Shown here: positions 63,322 to 64,000 of the stretch, piece by piece
How the letters are laid out: the number at the start of each line of letters is the position of its first letter
Numbering within the stretch: the stretch's first letter is position 1
DNA from: Pseudooceanicola endophyticus
Lineage (GTDB): Bacteria; Pseudomonadota; Alphaproteobacteria; Rhodobacterales; Rhodobacteraceae
DNA length: 64,000 nt
Assembly (NCBI RefSeq): GCF_018760365.1
Contig: NZ_JAHIAB010000017.1
Location: 1-64,000, forward strand
Direction of reading: 5' to 3'
Notes under the pieces: generated by a model
Seen by the model: the letters and a program-made list of their open reading frames with translations, nothing else
Databases searched by the model: none
Told to the model about the DNA's origin: nothing
Translations under genes and position numbers: made by a program

Positions 63322-63367
63322 TCTCCCTATCGGGACATTGCTCGCGCAATGCCCTGTCGGGCAGTGG
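63322..63367. repeat. Palindromic mini-element (type A), second copy in IS5
   Basis: A 46-base insert containing CTATCGGGACATTGC and GCGCAATGCCCTGTCGGG, which fold on GGGACATTGC/GCAATGCCC. It splits the transposase after 'TVIRAHH', adds 14 codons net and leaves the frame open. Its mate is at 62972-63011. Confidence 0.7.
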
Positions 63368-63751
63368 ATGGTGGGCGCGGATCACCGTGATGTCGATCAT
63401 CTGCAGGGCGCTTGGCACGGCTCCGCTCTGGTTCAGTGCCTCCGTGATGTCCTCCCAGAGCCCGGCCAACCTCCAGCGCCGGAATTGCCGATAGACGCTC
63501 GACCATTTGCCGAACTCCCCGGGAAGATCGCGCCATGGCGCCCCGGTTCGGGCAATCCAGAAAATCCCATCAAGAACGAGGCGGTGGTTGGTGGGTTTGC
63601 GCCCGTTCTGGGCGCGGACGGCGAGGATGAAGTGCTCAAAGAACGCCCATTCCTCGTCCGACATAAGGTCTCGTGCCAAGCTGGTCTCCATCGCAGATGC
63701 CAGCTTGAATCATGCTCAAAGCCTGATGTGAATCCCTTTTGTCAACACGAC

Positions 63752-64000
63752 CTAGGGCGTGATCCGCGACACCAGGTCTTCCATCATGGCGGCGTTCTGC
63801 ATCCGCAGGATCGCCTCTGCGGTGGCCATGTCGTGCTTGCGCAGGGCCTTTATCAGCAGGCGCATTTCCTCGGCCATGATGCTGCGGCGCCCGGCGCCGT
63901 AGCCGAAGTTCCGCCGGAAAGCAAAGATCGTGTCCCAGCCGCGCAGGAAGATCCGCAATGCCTCGCGGTTGCCGCCGAATTCCACCAGTCGGGCATCGAA
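63752..64000 (-). CDS. GntR-family regulator, C-terminal FCD domain (partial)
   Basis: The last 82 residues of a regulator with the all-helical FCD effector domain: 'RRSIMAEEMRLLIKALRKHD' (with the His-Asp pattern), then 'MATAEAILRMQNAAMMEDLV'. The HTH part lies beyond the window. Its stop TAG is the right-hand copy of the CTAG target site duplicated by the IS5 element, so the insertion left the protein unchanged but removed whatever followed it. Confidence 0.75.
   Translation of the reverse strand, partial: FDARLVEFGGNREALRIFLRGWDTIFAFRRNFGYGAGRRSIMAEEMRLLIKALRKHDMATAEAILRMQNAAMMEDLVSRITP

Larger units (their letters stand above)
62777..63691 (-). pseudogene. IS5-family transposase, broken
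   Basis: The transposase starts 'LARDLMSDEEWAFFEHFILA', 'ARTGAPWRDLPGEFGKWSSV', 'MIDITVIRAHH' (first catalytic Asp), and in other frames continues 'MRTEITPGQTSDYLGFDLVM', 'LLADRGYDADKIRDGMEARN' and, to the end, 'RTGVDRSLYRLRNLVERCFN' and 'ITSIRPWIRHLST'. A one-base deletion near 63294 and three palindromic inserts (63322-63367, 63222-63272, 62972-63011) break it. The first two inserts preserve frame; the third shifts it. It cannot make an active enzyme. Confidence 0.88.
62776..63751 (-). mobile_element. IS5-family element (IS427-like), degenerate
   Basis: A 976-bp element. The ends are GTCATGTTGACAAA at the left and, on the other strand, GTCGTGTTGACAAA at the right (one mismatch), each flanked by CTAG (62772-62775 and 63752-63755), the target duplication. 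Without three internal palindromic inserts (net 42, 45 and 40 bases) it would be about 850 bp, the usual size for this group. The right CTAG supplies the stop codon of the GntR/FCD gene next door. Confidence 0.88.

Noticed and set aside
62776-63751. Palindromic inserts in the IS5 element as a CRISPR-like array
   Set aside because: The copies are not evenly spaced, differ in type and orientation, and lie inside a transposase frame; no cas gene is present.

Overview
The window looks like a GC-rich chromosome or large replicon of an alphaproteobacterium, most likely a Rhodobacterales/Paracoccus-type organism. The reasons are the base composition, tight ATGA gene couplings, the style of the HisI, PyrC and DUF1852 proteins, and the insertion-sequence types. 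It is an accessory region: most genes belong to catabolic, stress or mobile modules, and no tRNA or rRNA gene was seen.

Layout. 1-457: end of a class III aminotransferase. 1.2-13.3 kb: a flavin-monooxygenase module with two NtaA/DszA-type monooxygenases, a complete peptide/nickel-type ABC importer (Tat-exported binding protein, two permeases, fused double ATPase), a LysR regulator, and then ribB behind a candidate FMN riboswitch with two flavin reductases. A third monooxygenase with its own LysR follows (13.9-16.4 kb), then a quinone-oxidoreductase-like protein. 17.4-33.1 kb: an amino-acid or cyclic-amide module with a polar amino acid ABC importer, an M20 amidohydrolase, two full HyuA/HyuB pairs facing each other, a class V aminotransferase, RidA, a DadA-like oxidase and a MarR regulator. 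The two operons share a 16-bp palindromic operator.

33.5-35.2 kb is an insertion-sequence graveyard (IS256, IS110 and probable IS3 remnants plus a duplicated scrap of a flavin reductase gene). 35.2-39 kb holds a MetR-like regulator diverging from a MalY-type lyase and an amino acid permease. 39.4-45.5 kb is a low-density, partly broken region: a LuxR solo, an SSB, small unknown proteins, a TnpB fragment, a frameshifted zinc-ribbon protein and a LysR pseudogene. 46-49.6 kb: a second MetR-like regulator with DUF1852 (MesX), a core-MetE folate-independent methionine synthase (MesD) and a flavin reductase. 49.7-52 kb: a class III alcohol dehydrogenase diverging from a GlxA/AraC regulator.

52.1-62.6 kb is the most interesting block, a zinc-starvation island. 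A near-perfect palindrome (candidate Zur box) lies between cysS-yidD-thrS-zur, read leftward, and hisI-ribD-like-pyrC, read rightward. Beyond zur, in the same direction, lies a tightly coupled operon of folE2 (a zinc-independent GTP cyclohydrolase), a thiolase-like protein, a DUF35 OB protein that has lost most of its zinc-ribbon cysteines, a protein resembling the metal-free iota-type carbonic anhydrases, and DUF1826. The operon reads as a set of zinc-sparing back-ups, some of which may not have been recognised before.

The window ends with a degenerate IS5-family element (62776-63751) placed exactly at the stop codon of a GntR/FCD regulator. This IS and the IS256 remnant both carry short palindromic inserts of about 40-51 bp. 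Most of these keep the reading frame, which suggests a small mobile palindromic repeat family that prefers transposase genes.
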